DNA of 35,000 nucleotides from Acidobacteriota bacterium (GTDB lineage: Bacteria > Acidobacteriota > Thermoanaerobaculia > Multivoradales > JAHEKO01), in contig JAOTWP010000023.1 of NCBI GenBank assembly GCA_029862975.1, positions 1 through 35,000 on the forward strand, written 5' to 3'. The notes beneath the pieces are model-generated. The model was not told the DNA's origin and ran no database searches. It worked only from the letters and a program-made list of their open reading frames with translations. Shown in pieces: positions 11,212-19,789 of this stretch. Made by a program: the position numbers and the translations under genes. How positions within the stretch are numbered: the stretch's first letter is position 1; each line of letters starts with the position of its first letter.

Positions 11212-11748
11212 TCAGACCTCCTCGAGCGTGATCCGGTCGTTCGTGTAGATGCAGATCTCCGCCGCCACCCGCATCGCCTCGCGGGCGACGTCCGGGGCCG
11301 TCATCGGCGTGTGACGCAGCAGGGCGCGCGCCGCGGCCAGCGCGTAGTTGGCGCCGGAGCCGATCCCCAGGAGAGCGTCGTCGTCGGGCTGCAGCAGGTC
11401 GCCGTTGCCCGAGACGAGAAAGCAGCGCTCCCGGCCGGCCACGATCATCTGGGCCTTGAGCTGACGCAGGACGCGGTCGGTCCGCCAGTCCTTGGCCAGC
11501 TCGACGACCGCCCGCTCGAGGTTGCCCGAGTACTCCTCGAGCTTGGCCTCGAAGCGTGTGAAGAGAGCCAGCCCGTCGGCGGCGCCGCCGGCGAAGCCGA
11601 CGAGCACCTTGCCGTTGCCGGCCCTCTTGACCTTGCTCGCTCCGGCCTTCAGCACGGTGTCGCCGAGGGTCACCTGGCCGTCGCTGGCCATGCAGGTCCT
11701 GCCGTCTCGCCGCACCATCAGCACGGTCGTCGACTTGAAGTCGCTCAT
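11212..11748 (-). CDS. hslV: HslV, peptidase subunit of the HslUV protease
   Basis: HslV is the proteasome-like threonine peptidase that forms the double-hexamer core. 178 residues. The catalytic threonine is Thr7 in STTVLMVRRDG, so a six-residue propeptide (MSDFKS) must be removed. The downstream segments ASDGQVTLGDTV, VGFAGGAADGLALFTRFE and GIGSGANYALAAARAL are typical. Unlike Bacillus ClpQ/CodW, which uses serine, the nucleophile here is threonine. The ATG overlaps the stop of the upstream small membrane protein as ATGA, and hslU follows. Confidence 0.96.
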   Translation of the reverse strand: MSDFKSTTVLMVRRDGRTCMASDGQVTLGDTVLKAGASKVKRAGNGKVLVGFAGGAADGLALFTRFEAKLEEYSGNLERAVVELAKDWRTDRVLRQLKAQMIVAGRERCFLVSGNGDLLQPDDDALLGIGSGANYALAAARALLRHTPMTAPDVAREAMRVAAEICIYTNDRITLEEV

Positions 11749-12308
11749 CGTGGCGGAGAATACAACGCGCCGGCCCCCGGCGCCGTCCGGCCGTCGAGAG
11801 CGGCGAGGAAAGCGGCCGGATCGTCCGGGGTGACGACGACGCGGCTGTCGCCGGTCTCGACGAGCACGGCGTTGGCGAGATCGCTGGCATGGAGGTTGAA
11901 CTCACCGAGCAGATGGGAGTCGAACCCTCCGGTGCCGGCGACGAGCATGCCGTTCGAGGCCAGCCGGGCCGTGTGGTCGCGCTCCTCGGCCGTCAACCGG
12001 CGGGCTCGCGGCGCCAGCAGCGGCAGCCGCAGGCGCCGGCGCCGCATCTGCACGACGAGCGTCTCGGCGTCGACCTCCAGCCACAGGACGTCGAGGTCGC
12101 CGCTCATCCGCCAGGTCGTCCAGAGAACGAACGCCACGGCGAGGCACAGCAGGGCCGGCAGCTTGCGGTCGGCGATCCAGACGGGCACGGCCGTGGCCGA
12201 CATGGCGAGGCTGAGGCCGAGCAGCAGGCGGGCGAGCCGGCGGCGCCCGGCGGCGATCGCGCCGCGGGTGCTGCACTCGAAGCGCCGGCCCCCTTGGCGG
12301 CTCGCCAT
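11745..12308 (-). CDS. Small membrane protein, possibly PH-like, function unknown
   Basis: 187 residues, family not recognised with certainty. Seen: a basic N-terminus, two hydrophobic helices (about 26-46 and 49-67), then a soluble domain alternating beta strands (LDVLWLEVDAETLVVQMRRR ... RLPLLAPRARRL). A C-terminal part has FDSHLLGEFNLHASDLANAVLVET and VVVTPDDPAAFLAAL. The last phrase, a value that may be used for the residue, is typical of bacterial PH-like membrane proteins that end in PDDPxxFL. It is translationally coupled to hslV (ATGA) and sits between xerC and hslV, a junction that has no extra gene in the Bacillus cluster. Any role in HslUV function is only an inference from position. 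Confidence 0.65.
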   Translation of the reverse strand: MASRQGGRRFECSTRGAIAAGRRRLARLLLGLSLAMSATAVPVWIADRKLPALLCLAVAFVLWTTWRMSGDLDVLWLEVDAETLVVQMRRRRLRLPLLAPRARRLTAEERDHTARLASNGMLVAGTGGFDSHLLGEFNLHASDLANAVLVETGDSRVVVTPDDPAAFLAALDGRTAPGAGALYSPPR

Positions 12309-12340
12309 CGGCCGAGGATGCCACAGGGCCGGCGGCCTGG

Positions 12341-13255
12341 CTAATCCTTCTTGGCTCGCGGGTGGGCCTCGCGGTAGACGGTGAGCAGGCGGTCGACGTC
12401 GACGTGGGTGTAGCGCTGCGTCGTCGCCAGCGAGCTGTGCCCCAGGAGCTCCTGGATAGCGCGCAGGTCGGCGCCCCCCTCGAGCAGGTGGGTCGCGAAG
12501 GAGTGACGCAGCGCATGCGGATGGACGCCGGCGGCGAGCGACGCCGCGGCGACGGCGCGGTCGAGGACCCGTCGCACGGAGCGGGCGCTCAGCCGCTCGC
12601 CGCGGTAGTTGAGGAAGACCGGCTCCGAGTCGTCGGCGAAGTTGCGCACGCTTGCCCAGTGCTCCCGCCAGGCGGCCAGGGCCCGCGCCGCCGGCTGGCC
12701 GAAAGGCACCATCCGCTCCTTGCCGCCCTTGCCCAGGACCCGGAGGACGCGCCCCGCGGAGTCGACGTCGCTCCAGTCGAGGCCGACGAGCTCCCCCACC
12801 CGCAGGCCGGTGGCGTAGAGCATCTCGAGCAGCGCCCGGTTACGCCGCGCCAGGGGCTCCGTGCCGTCGACGGACTCCAGCAGGTTCTCGATCTCGCCCG
12901 GCCGCAGATGCCGGGGCAGCCGATGCTGCTGCTTCGGAGCGCGGACCGCCGCCGCCGGGTTGTGGGTCAGCAAGCCCTCCCTGCAGGCCAGCGCGAAGAG
13001 CGTCCGGACGGCCGACAGGGCTCGCGCCTGGCTGCGGCGCCCCACCCCGCGGCGGGTCATCGCGGCGAGGAACGACCGCACTGCGAGGGCGTCCACGTCC
13101 TGCGGCCGCGCTGCGCCGAGCTCGACGCCGAGGTAGTCGAGGGCCAGAAAACGGTGGAAGGCCGTGACGTCGGAGCGGTAGGCGCGCAGCGTGTGCGGCG
13201 AGTAGTTGCGCTCCGCCTCGAGGTGGACGAGAAAACGGTCGATGAGGCGTTGCAC
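12341..13255 (-). CDS. xerC: Tyrosine recombinase XerC
   Basis: XerC-type recombinases resolve chromosome dimers at dif together with a partner and FtsK. 304 residues from GTG at 13255. Core-binding domain about 1-95 (NYSPHTLRAYRSDV), catalytic domain about 110-304. All six catalytic residues are visible: Arg152 (TGLRVGEL), Lys176 (GKGGKE), His247 and Arg250 (HALRHSF), His273 (LGHSS) and the nucleophile Tyr282 (TQRYTHV). The ribosome binding site AGGAGG overlaps the trmFO stop codon (TAGGAGG), which fixes the start. The housekeeping neighbours and full length argue for Xer rather than a phage or integron integrase. Confidence 0.94.
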   Translation of the reverse strand: MQRLIDRFLVHLEAERNYSPHTLRAYRSDVTAFHRFLALDYLGVELGAARPQDVDALAVRSFLAAMTRRGVGRRSQARALSAVRTLFALACREGLLTHNPAAAVRAPKQQHRLPRHLRPGEIENLLESVDGTEPLARRNRALLEMLYATGLRVGELVGLDWSDVDSAGRVLRVLGKGGKERMVPFGQPAARALAAWREHWASVRNFADDSEPVFLNYRGERLSARSVRRVLDRAVAAASLAAGVHPHALRHSFATHLLEGGADLRAIQELLGHSSLATTQRYTHVDVDRLLTVYREAHPRAKKD

Positions 13256-13263
13256 CGCCCCTC

Positions 13264-14613
13264 CTAGGCGCTCGCCCGCGCGCCGCCCGGGGCGGCGACC
13301 TCTGCGAGCTCGAGCCCGGCGGCGTCCGCCCAGCGGCCGAGGGCGCTCCACGCGCGCTCGGCGTAGGCGCTCCGCCGCCGCTTGCGGGGGACCCGGGATT
13401 CGAGGTCCGCGAAGAGGCCGTAGTTGATGTTCGCGGGCTGGAAATCGCGGACGTCGGAGGCGGTGAGATGACGGGCCAGCGCTCCGAGCGCCGTCGTCGG
13501 CGGGAAGGGCTCGAGGGCGCGTCGGTGGCGCTCGGCGCTCAGATAGAGGCCGATCGCGAGCCCCGTCGCGGCCGACTCGAGATAGCCCTCGACGCCCGTG
13601 ATCTGGCCGGCGAGGCGGATGCGCGGGAGCTCGCGCAGGCGGTAGCAACGATCGAGGTGGGCCGGAGCGTTGACGAAGGTGTTGCGATGCACCTGGCCCA
13701 GCCGCACGAAGCTGGCCGCGGCGAAGCCCGGCAGGGTGCCGAAGACCCGCTTCTGCTCCGGCCACTTCAGGCGGCTCTGGAAGCCGACCATGTTGAAGTG
13801 GTCGCGGGCCAGGCTCTCGCGGCGCAGCTGGACGACGGCGTAGGGGCGGGCGCCGTCGGGCGCCACGAGGCCGACGGGCTTCATCGGTCCGAAGCGGGGG
13901 GTGTCGACGCCGCGCCGGGCGAGCTCCTCGATGGGCAGGCAGCCTTCGAAGAAGAGCGCCCGCTCGAAGTCGTGAAGGGGCTGCACCTCGGCCGCGACGA
14001 GCTCGCGGTGGAAGGCCAGGTAGGCCTCGCGGTCGAGGGGCACGTTGAGATAGTCGTCGCCCCCCTTGCCCCAGCGCGAGGCCCAGAAGAGAGGCGCCCG
14101 GTCGAGGCTGGCGCCGTCCACGATCGGGGCGATCGAGTCGTAGAAGTACAGATGGTCCGCGCCGAGGAGCTCCTGCAGGCGCCGCGCCATGGCCGGCGAG
14201 GTCAGAGGCCCCGTCGCCAGCACCACGTCTCCGGCCGGCAGCTCCGTCACCTCGCCGCGCCGGATCTCGAGCCCCGGCAGGGCCGCGAGCGTGGTCGTCA
14301 CCCGCTGGGCGAAGCGGTCGCGATCGACGGCCAGCGCGTTGCCGGCCGGCACCGCGGCGGCCCGGGCGCTGGCGATGATCAGCGAGTCGAAGCGCTCCAT
14401 CTCCCGCTTGAGCAGCCCCGCCGCGTGCAGCGGATCGTCGCTGCGCAGCGAGTTGCTGCACACCAGCTCCGCCAGATCTCCCGTCTTGTGGGCCGGCGTC
14501 GAGCGCTCGGGGCGCATCTCGTGGAGAACCACCGCGACGCCGCGGCGCGCCAGCTGGTAGGCGCACTCGGCTCCCGCGAGGCCCCCGCCGACGATCTGTA
14601 CCGGGCCGCTCAC
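13264..14613 (-). CDS. trmFO: tRNA m5U54 methyltransferase TrmFO (FAD/folate)
   Basis: TrmFO (formerly Gid) methylates U54 in the tRNA T-loop using methylenetetrahydrofolate and FAD. 449 residues. The N-terminal FAD-binding motif is IVGGGLAGAE. The conserved LAELVCSNSLRSDDP holds Cys52, and FFEGCLPIEELARRG holds Cys225, corresponding to the two functional cysteines of the Bacillus enzyme. The C-terminal region has GQITGVEGYLESAATGL and the INYGLF motif. The start is GTG at 14613. A perfect TATAAT lies six bases upstream, so the transcript may be leaderless. xerC follows directly with its ribosome binding site on the stop codon. Confidence 0.96.
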   Translation of the reverse strand: MSGPVQIVGGGLAGAECAYQLARRGVAVVLHEMRPERSTPAHKTGDLAELVCSNSLRSDDPLHAAGLLKREMERFDSLIIASARAAAVPAGNALAVDRDRFAQRVTTTLAALPGLEIRRGEVTELPAGDVVLATGPLTSPAMARRLQELLGADHLYFYDSIAPIVDGASLDRAPLFWASRWGKGGDDYLNVPLDREAYLAFHRELVAAEVQPLHDFERALFFEGCLPIEELARRGVDTPRFGPMKPVGLVAPDGARPYAVVQLRRESLARDHFNMVGFQSRLKWPEQKRVFGTLPGFAAASFVRLGQVHRNTFVNAPAHLDRCYRLRELPRIRLAGQITGVEGYLESAATGLAIGLYLSAERHRRALEPFPPTTALGALARHLTASDVRDFQPANINYGLFADLESRVPRKRRRSAYAERAWSALGRWADAAGLELAEVAAPGGARASA

Positions 14614-14619
14614 GGTCGC

Positions 14620-14625
14620 ATTATA
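14620..14625 (-). promoter_or_regulatory. Consensus -10 box of a probable leaderless trmFO promoter
   Basis: TATAAT on the minus strand, separated from the GTG start by six bases (GCGACC). Transcription would begin at or next to the first base of the start codon. No -35 consensus is visible, and there is no Shine-Dalgarno sequence. Confidence 0.6.
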
Positions 14626-14673
14626 GGAGCGGGAACGAGCGGGCGGCCGGCTGGCGCCGGCGGCCCGCGATCC

Positions 14674-17271
14674 CTACTGCTTGCGCTGGCTCTTCGGCGG
14701 CTTGCCCCGCTCGGCGAGCAGCTCGCCGGCCGCCTCCGCGGTCAGCGCGGCCGGGTCGACGCCGCGCGGCAGCGACGCGTTGAGCTTGCCGTTGGTCAGA
14801 TAGGGGCCGTAGCGGCCTTCGAGGACCTGCAGGCCGTCGGGAAACTCCTTGAGGACGGTTCGGGACCGGCGGCCGCGGCTCTTGGGCTGGTCGAGGAGCT
14901 CCAGGGCGCGCGCCAGGTGCACGCTGTAGACGTCGTCCGCGGCCGTCAACGAGCGGGTGTCGGCGCCCCGCTTGATGTACGGGCCGAATCGTCCCGCCGC
15001 CGCGACGACCTGCTCGCCGCTGTTCGGATCGACGCCGAGGATACGCGGCAGGGCGAGCCAGCGCAGGGCCTGCTCGAGAGTCGCCTGCTCCTCCGGCAGA
15101 CCGGCCGGCAGCGAAGCGCGCTTGGGCTTCGGCTCCTTGGAGCCGGGCTCGGGCGTTTCCCCGAGCTGGACGTAGGGGCCGAAACGCCCGCGGCACAGAA
15201 AGACCGTCTCGCCGCTCTCCGGATCCCGGCCGAGCTTCTGGTTGCCTTGCGCCGCCTGCCTCAAGAGGTCGACGGCGGTCTCCAGGCTCAGGTCGGCGGG
15301 CGCCAGCCCGGCGGGCAGGGAGGCGGCCTCGGAGTCTCCGGCGGAGGCCTTGTGCTGGAGGTAGGGACCGTACCGGCCCACCCGGACGACGATCGGCTCG
15401 CCCGACTCGGGGTGGCGTCCCAGCTGCATGGACGGGAAGTCGATCCTGGGCTCCTCGATCGCGATCCGCCGCTCGAGCCCGAGGTCGTCGCCGTCGTGGC
15501 CGAAGTAGAAGCCGCGCAGGTGCTGGAGCCAATCGAGCTGCCCCTCGGCGATGTCGTCGAGCTGCTCCTCCATGCGGGCCGTGAACTTCGTGTCGACGTA
15601 GTCGGCGAAGTGCTTCTCGAGCAGCTGGGTGACGGCGTGGGCGGTGAAGGTCGGCACGAGCGCGTTGCCCTGCTTCTCGACGTAGCCCCGATCCTGGATC
15701 GTGTCGATGATGGAGGCGTACGTAGAAGGCCGGCCGATGCCGTCGCTTTCGAGCTCCTTGATGAGCGACGCCTCGGTGTAGCGGGCCGGCGGCTGCGTCT
15801 CGTGCCGGCTCGGCTCGACCTTGACGGGAGTGATGGCTTCGCCGCGGCTCACGGCGGGGAGGACGATCTCGCGGTCGGCGAGCTCCGTTTCGGGATCGTC
15901 GGCACCCTCCACGTAGGCCCGCAGGAAGCCGGGGAACTCGATCGTCTTCCCCGTCGCGGCGAATACTCCCGACGGCCCGGTCCCGGCGGCGGTGATCTCG
16001 ACGGAGGTCCGCCGCAGGCGAGCGTCGGTCATCTGGCTGGCGACCGTGCGCTTCCAGATGAGCTCGTAGATCTTCGCCTCGTCGGCGGTGAGGTAGCGCT
16101 TCATCGCCTCCGGGGTGCGCGCCAGCTCGCTCGGCCGGATCGCCTCGTGCGCTTCCTGGGCGCCCTTCGACTTCGTCTTGTAGCGCCGCGGGCCGTTCGT
16201 GAACTCGGCGCCGTAGCGCTCGCGGATCACCTGCTGAGCGTCCTTGAGAGCCTTGTTCGAGAGCGCCAGCGAGTCCGTCCGCATGTAGGTGATGAGCCCC
16301 ACGCGCTCGCCGCCGATCTCGACCCCCTCGTAGAGCCGCTGCGCCACGCGCATCGTGTGCTTGGCCGCGAAGCGGAGCTTGCGGTTGGCTTCCTGCTGCA
16401 GCGAGGAGGTCGTGAAGGGCGGCGCGGGCTTGCTCGTGAACGGCTTCTCGGCGACCGCGGTCACGGTCCACGGCGAGCGCCAGGCGGCGATCAGGTCCGC
16501 GACGTCGCCGGGGCGGTCGAGCCACAGAGCCTTCGAGCGCGGCTTGAGCTTCCCGGTGTCGGCGTCGAAGTCCTGGCCCGAGGCCACGGCGGCATCGCCG
16601 AGCCGCGCCAGGCGGGCGCGGAAGGTCTTCCCGTCCTTCTCGAGCTCGGCCTCCACGTCCCAGTAGACGGCGCGCCGGAAGCGGCGCCGGTCTCGCTCGC
16701 GAAGGACGCACAAGCGCACGGCCACGCTCTGGACGCGGCCGGCGGAGAGCCGCGGCCGCACCTTCTTCCACAGGACCGGGGAGAGCTGGTACCCGAAGAG
16801 GCGATCGAGGATCCGCCGGCTCTCCTGCGCCCGGACGAGGTTCAGGTCGATGTCGCGCGGGCTCTCGAGGGCGGCGCGGATCGCCTCCTCCGTGATCTCG
16901 TGGAAGGCGATGCGGCGCACGGGCACCGCGGGCTTCAAGACCTCGAGGACGTGCCACGAGATGCTCTCTCCCTCGCGGTCCTCGTCGGTGGCGAGCAGCA
17001 CCTCGTCGGCCCCGGCGAGAGCCTTCTTGAGCGTCTGGATGTGCCTCTTCTTGTCCGCCGAGACGATGTACAAGGGCTCGAAGTCGTTGTCGACGTCGAC
17101 CCCCAGGCGCGCCCATTTCTCCTTCTTGTACTTGGCCGGGATCTGGTCCGCGCTGCCGGGCAGATCGCGCACGTGACCGTAGCTGGCCGCGACCGTGTAG
17201 CCGCTTCCGAGGATGCGCGCGAGCGTCTTGGCCTTGGCCGGCGATTCGACGATGACGAGGCTCTTGCCCAA
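14674..17271 (-). CDS. topA: DNA topoisomerase I TopA
   Basis: Type IA topoisomerase that relaxes negative supercoils. Start chosen at TTG 17271 because GGAG lies six bases upstream and the protein then begins at the family start (LGKSLVIVESPAKAKT); the frame stays open to 17361 without homology. 865 residues. Toprim domain with LATDEDREGE (about residue 95). Catalytic Tyr329 in GLITYMRTDS. SAGRVQSVAVRL lies near residue 180. The C-terminal 270 residues carry four copies of a GR(Y/F)GPY repeat (GRYGPYLQH, GRFGPYVQL, GRFGPYIKR, GRYGPYLTN), the toprim-C repeat type, instead of zinc fingers. It lies upstream of trmFO as in the Bacillus cluster. Confidence 0.96.
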   Translation of the reverse strand: MGKSLVIVESPAKAKTLARILGSGYTVAASYGHVRDLPGSADQIPAKYKKEKWARLGVDVDNDFEPLYIVSADKKRHIQTLKKALAGADEVLLATDEDREGESISWHVLEVLKPAVPVRRIAFHEITEEAIRAALESPRDIDLNLVRAQESRRILDRLFGYQLSPVLWKKVRPRLSAGRVQSVAVRLCVLRERDRRRFRRAVYWDVEAELEKDGKTFRARLARLGDAAVASGQDFDADTGKLKPRSKALWLDRPGDVADLIAAWRSPWTVTAVAEKPFTSKPAPPFTTSSLQQEANRKLRFAAKHTMRVAQRLYEGVEIGGERVGLITYMRTDSLALSNKALKDAQQVIRERYGAEFTNGPRRYKTKSKGAQEAHEAIRPSELARTPEAMKRYLTADEAKIYELIWKRTVASQMTDARLRRTSVEITAAGTGPSGVFAATGKTIEFPGFLRAYVEGADDPETELADREIVLPAVSRGEAITPVKVEPSRHETQPPARYTEASLIKELESDGIGRPSTYASIIDTIQDRGYVEKQGNALVPTFTAHAVTQLLEKHFADYVDTKFTARMEEQLDDIAEGQLDWLQHLRGFYFGHDGDDLGLERRIAIEEPRIDFPSMQLGRHPESGEPIVVRVGRYGPYLQHKASAGDSEAASLPAGLAPADLSLETAVDLLRQAAQGNQKLGRDPESGETVFLCRGRFGPYVQLGETPEPGSKEPKPKRASLPAGLPEEQATLEQALRWLALPRILGVDPNSGEQVVAAAGRFGPYIKRGADTRSLTAADDVYSVHLARALELLDQPKSRGRRSRTVLKEFPDGLQVLEGRYGPYLTNGKLNASLPRGVDPAALTAEAAGELLAERGKPPKSQRKQ

Positions 17272-17327
17272 CGGTTTCTCCAGGTTCCGGGCGACCCCCG
17301 TGGGAGGGGCGCCGCAAGCGGGGCGGG

Positions 17328-17333
17328 ACGTTA
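17328..17333 (-). promoter_or_regulatory. Possible topA -10 box
   Basis: TAACGT on the minus strand fits TANNNT and lies 56 bases before the chosen TTG start, giving a leader of about 50 bases with GGAG near its end. No -35 consensus. Confidence 0.3.
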
Positions 17334-17386
17334 CCACAGGCCTCGAATCCGGCCGGGGCACGCCGCCGCGGGCTCTCGATGGCCGT

Positions 17387-19717
17387 CTAGAACGGGAAGA
17401 AGAACGGCACGAGGACGACGATGATGGCGAGGAGCACGACGGTCAGCGGCGTGCCGACCTTGAGGTAGTCGCTCGACCGGTAGCCTCCCGCGCCCATCAC
17501 CAGCAGGTTGGCCTTGTGGCTGAACGGGGTCATGAAGGCGGCCGAGGCGGCGAGCCCGACGCCCATCATCAGCGGGTAGGGGCTCGTCCCCATGGCTTCC
17601 GCGGTGCGCACGATCACGGGCGCCAGCAGCACGACCGCGGGCGCGCCGTCGAGCCCCTGGCTGAGCAGGCTGGCGAGCAGCACGAGAGCCGCCAGCGTGG
17701 CGTAGTCGCCCGCCGGGCCTGCCACCGTGGCGACGGTCTTGGCCAGCAGCAGGGCGGCGCCGGTCCGCTCCATGGCCATGCCGACGGGCAGCACCGCCGC
17801 CACGAGGAAGATCGCCTTCCATTCGATGGCGCGGTAGGCCTGCTGCATCGTCAGGGTGCCGAACAGGATGGCCAGGGAAGCGGCGGTGAAGGCCGCGACG
17901 TGGATCGGCTGGAGCCCGCTGGCGACGAGTCCGATCATCAGCAGCAGGCAGCCCAGGGCGAACGGTGCGCGCGTGGTGCGCCGCGCCGCCTGGGCGGTGT
18001 CGGAGAGCACGACGAAGTCCGGCTCCTCCGCCAGCCGCTGGATCCGCGTCCGCGGGCCGTGCAGCAGGAGGGCGTCGCCGAAGCGCAGGGGGACGTGGCT
18101 GAAATCGACGTGCAGCGAGCGTCCCTCGCGCCACAGCGCGAGCGCCAGCAGGCCGTAGCGATCGCGAAAGTCGAGCTCGGTGAGCGTGCGCCCGACGACC
18201 CCGGAGCGCGGCGCGACGGCGACCTCCACCATGCCCACGTCCTCGGACTCGAGGGGCGAGGCGGCCTTGGCTTCGAGCTCGATCTCGCCGACCTGGACGA
18301 GCCGCTCGATCCGCGACGGCTCGGCGGTGATCAGCAGGCGGTCGCCGGCCGCGAGCGTCTCCCGCGCCGAGAGGCCGAGCCGGATGTCGTCGCCGCGGAT
18401 GAGGCCGACGATGGTGAGGCCGAGCAGCTCGCCGAGGCGGCTCTCGGCGATGGTCGACCCGGCGAGCGGCGACGACTTCGGGATGCCGATCAGGCACAGC
18501 TGGTCTTGCAGCTCGGCGAGAGCTCCGGGCCCCGCTGCGAGGACCTCGAGACCCGCCCGCCCCAGTCGCTCGGGGAGATCCTCGCCCTCGCCGAGAGCGA
18601 GGATCTCGTCGCCCTCGAGCAGGTCCTCCTCCGCCAGGTGGGTGCGGTGCAGCTCGCCCTCGTGCCGGATGCCGAGGACGACGAGGCCGTAGCGCTCGTG
18701 GAAGCGCATCTCGCGCAGCGAGTGGCCGGTCAACGGCGAGCCGGCCGCCAGGCGCGCCCGAACGCCGGACAGGGATTGCATAGCGGTCGGCAGGGCCGTC
18801 AGCTGGGTGCGCTCGACGTCGAGACTGCGCAGCTGCAGGAGATCTTCCAGATCCGAAGCGCTGCCGGTCACCGTCAGAACGTCGCCGGCCCGCAGGACCG
18901 CGTCTCCCTGGGGAGCGAGCCTCTCCTTGCCCTTGTGAACGATCGCCAGGACCTTCACCCGGAGCGCGTTGCCGAAGCGGCTCTCGCCCAGCGTCTTGCC
19001 GTCGAGCGGCGAGGCCGCGGGGATGCGCACCGAGAACAGGCGCTCCTGGAGCTGGTAGACGCTGGCGAGGTCGCGGCGCTTCGCGCCGGCGGGGCCGCGC
19101 GCCTCGCCGGCCGGCAGCAGCTTGCGGCCGACGGTCACCATGAAGATCGTGCCGACGGCGAGGATGACGGCGCCGATCGGCGTGAAGTCGAAGAGCGAGA
19201 ACGGCGTGAGCCCGCGCTCGGAGAGCATTTGCGCGGCCAGGATGTTGGGCGGCGTCCCGACGAGCGTCGTGGTGCCGCCGAGAATGGCGCCGAACGCGAG
19301 CGGCATGAAGAGCCGCCCCGGCGCCAGTCCGGCGCGCCGGGCGATCGAGGCGACGGCTGGCATGAGCACGGCGGTGGCGGCGATGTTGTTCATGAACGCC
19401 GAGAGCACCCCGGCCACGAGCATCAGCACGACGATGAGCCGCACCTCGCTGTCGCCGACGATGCTGTGGATCCGGCCGCCGATCAGGTCGGCCACCCCCG
19501 TCTCGAGCAGCGCCGCGCCGACGATGAAGACCGAGAGCATGGTGATGACGGCCGGCGACGCGAAGCCGGTGAAGGCCTCTCCGGCGGTGAGATAGCCGCC
19601 GAAGATGAGCACCACGAGCCCCAGGAAGGCCGTCAGGTCGACGGGCAGCTTCTCGGTCAGGAAGAGGTAGACCATCGCGACCAGGAGCGCGAAGAGAAAG
19701 CCGATCTCGAGAGTCAT
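17387..19717 (-). CDS. SLC13-type permease with four RCK_C (TrkA-C) domains
   Basis: 776 residues. About six transmembrane helices lie in the first 195 residues (MNNIAATAVLMPAV and GTPPNILAAQ are SLC13/ArsB/CitMHS-type motifs) and more from about 570 to the end. The soluble middle holds four repeated RCK_C-like units, each opening with a similar phrase: SPLDGKTLGESRF, SPLTGHSLREMRF, SPLAGSTIAESRL, SGVVGRTLTELDF. Most homologues known to me carry two, making about 600 residues. These domains bind ligands and gate ion transporters. The substrate could be sulfate, a dicarboxylate or another anion and cannot be set from sequence. The gene sits between dprA and topA, breaking the otherwise conserved order. 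Confidence 0.88.
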   Translation of the reverse strand: MTLEIGFLFALLVAMVYLFLTEKLPVDLTAFLGLVVLIFGGYLTAGEAFTGFASPAVITMLSVFIVGAALLETGVADLIGGRIHSIVGDSEVRLIVVLMLVAGVLSAFMNNIAATAVLMPAVASIARRAGLAPGRLFMPLAFGAILGGTTTLVGTPPNILAAQMLSERGLTPFSLFDFTPIGAVILAVGTIFMVTVGRKLLPAGEARGPAGAKRRDLASVYQLQERLFSVRIPAASPLDGKTLGESRFGNALRVKVLAIVHKGKERLAPQGDAVLRAGDVLTVTGSASDLEDLLQLRSLDVERTQLTALPTAMQSLSGVRARLAAGSPLTGHSLREMRFHERYGLVVLGIRHEGELHRTHLAEEDLLEGDEILALGEGEDLPERLGRAGLEVLAAGPGALAELQDQLCLIGIPKSSPLAGSTIAESRLGELLGLTIVGLIRGDDIRLGLSARETLAAGDRLLITAEPSRIERLVQVGEIELEAKAASPLESEDVGMVEVAVAPRSGVVGRTLTELDFRDRYGLLALALWREGRSLHVDFSHVPLRFGDALLLHGPRTRIQRLAEEPDFVVLSDTAQAARRTTRAPFALGCLLLMIGLVASGLQPIHVAAFTAASLAILFGTLTMQQAYRAIEWKAIFLVAAVLPVGMAMERTGAALLLAKTVATVAGPAGDYATLAALVLLASLLSQGLDGAPAVVLLAPVIVRTAEAMGTSPYPLMMGVGLAASAAFMTPFSHKANLLVMGAGGYRSSDYLKVGTPLTVVLLAIIVVLVPFFFPF

Positions 19718-19723
19718 GAACGG

Positions 19724-19729
19724 AGTCTA
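19724..19729 (-). promoter_or_regulatory. -10 box of a probable leaderless permease promoter
   Basis: TAGACT on the minus strand, six bases (CCGTTC) before the ATG at 19717. No Shine-Dalgarno sequence is visible. Confidence 0.45.
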
Positions 19730-19789
19730 CCCGCATCCGGGGCGGGCCGGCCCGGCCCCGAGCCGCCGCTTCCGCCGCGGGCCTCGGCC

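Noticed and set aside
12341..13255. Tyrosine recombinase as sign of an integrated mobile element
   Set aside because: It is full-length Xer type in a housekeeping gene order, without att-like repeats, phage genes or tRNA nearby.
17272..17361. Extended N-terminus of topA
   Set aside because: About thirty extra residues lack homology and precede a well-placed GGAG and the family start at TTG 17271.
13468..17424. 1300-codon plus-strand open frame over trmFO and topA
   Set aside because: Low-complexity Glu/Arg/Gly shadow with no family features; both minus-strand genes are certain.
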